5,423 bases of DNA from assembly GCA_900555175.1 (NCBI GenBank), contig USJT01000091.1:1-5423 (forward strand). The letters are read 5' to 3'. Below are positions 5,354 through 5,423 of the stretch, in pieces. This DNA comes from an uncultured bacterium. GTDB lineage: Bacteria; Cyanobacteriota; Vampirovibrionia; Gastranaerophilales; Gastranaerophilaceae. The position numbers were made by a program, and so were the translations under genes. Under the pieces are notes generated by a model that worked only from the letters and a program-made list of their open reading frames with translations, had not been told where the DNA came from and did not search any database. Each line of letters begins with the position of its first letter. Position 1 is the stretch's first letter.

Positions 5354-5401
5354 AATAAATTTTATATAAAAAGTGTAGTAATATAACAAAAATATAATAT
5401 G

Positions 5402-5423
5402 CCTCCCTTGTTAAAGGGAGGGG
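5402..5423. repeat. Dispersed hairpin repeat, copy 2 (cut by window edge)
   Basis: Second copy of the same 18-bp unit, here extended to a perfect 8-bp stem CCTCCCTT/AAGGGAGG with a GTTA tetraloop (5402-5421), then GG at the edge. The 68 bases between copy 1 and this copy (5354-5401) are AT-rich and hold no gene; the TATAAT at 5393-5398 lacks a -35 or TG. Confidence 0.65.

Noticed and set aside
5393..5398. TATAAT downstream of tyrS as a promoter
   Set aside because: No -35 hexamer at 16-18 nt, no TG extension, and the surroundings are almost pure A and T, where the hexamer is expected by chance.
1..5423. CRISPR array, tRNA or rRNA genes, insertion sequence
   Set aside because: No regularly spaced direct repeats, cloverleaf-like segments, rRNA-like stretches or transposase reading frames were seen on either strand.

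Overview
The window is AT-rich (about one third GC by eye), with short intergenic gaps and alternating gene strands. It carries four recognisable housekeeping genes: a phosphohexomutase (cut by the left edge), prephenate dehydratase (pheA), holo-ACP synthase (acpS) and tyrosyl-tRNA synthetase (tyrS). The best guess for the source is a gut bacterium of the Melainabacteria/Gastranaerophilales (Vampirovibrionia) group. This rests on the low GC, the cyanobacterial/clostridial style of the phosphohexomutase, and a lineage-type hypothetical protein whose N-terminus reads NNINFTGISNIGF. The last clue is a recollection of that group's proteins, not a search result, so the assignment is moderate to weak.

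Layout, left to right: phosphohexomutase (minus, 3' part missing) diverges from pheA (plus). pheA converges on acpS (minus); their 3' ends overlap by 20 bp, and a hairpin inside the overlap region could end both transcripts. acpS diverges from a two-gene phage-type cassette (plus): a short tail fibre with an apparent pyocin-knob domain and a gp53-like tip, followed 17 nt later by a tail-fibre-assembly (Tfa-like) chaperone. That cassette ends at a strong two-way terminator shared with an unrecognised 187-aa protein on the minus strand. This protein diverges from tyrS (plus). After tyrS come two copies of an 18-bp hairpin-forming repeat, the second cut by the right edge.

The housekeeping genes are not one operon; each seems to have its own promoter. 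PheA makes phenylpyruvate for phenylalanine, TyrS charges tRNA-Tyr, AcpS activates acyl carrier protein, and the phosphohexomutase interconverts hexose phosphates for envelope or glycogen metabolism. Three divergent gene pairs meet at extended -10 promoters (TGnTATAAT on the plus strand), and two of these share an identical 11-mer.

The unusual part is the fibre/chaperone pair. It stands alone among housekeeping genes, has its own near-consensus promoter and terminator, and has no other virion gene in view. It is either a stranded remnant of a prophage or tailocin, or a separate receptor-binding module supplied in trans. No complete new defence or mobile system is visible in this window.
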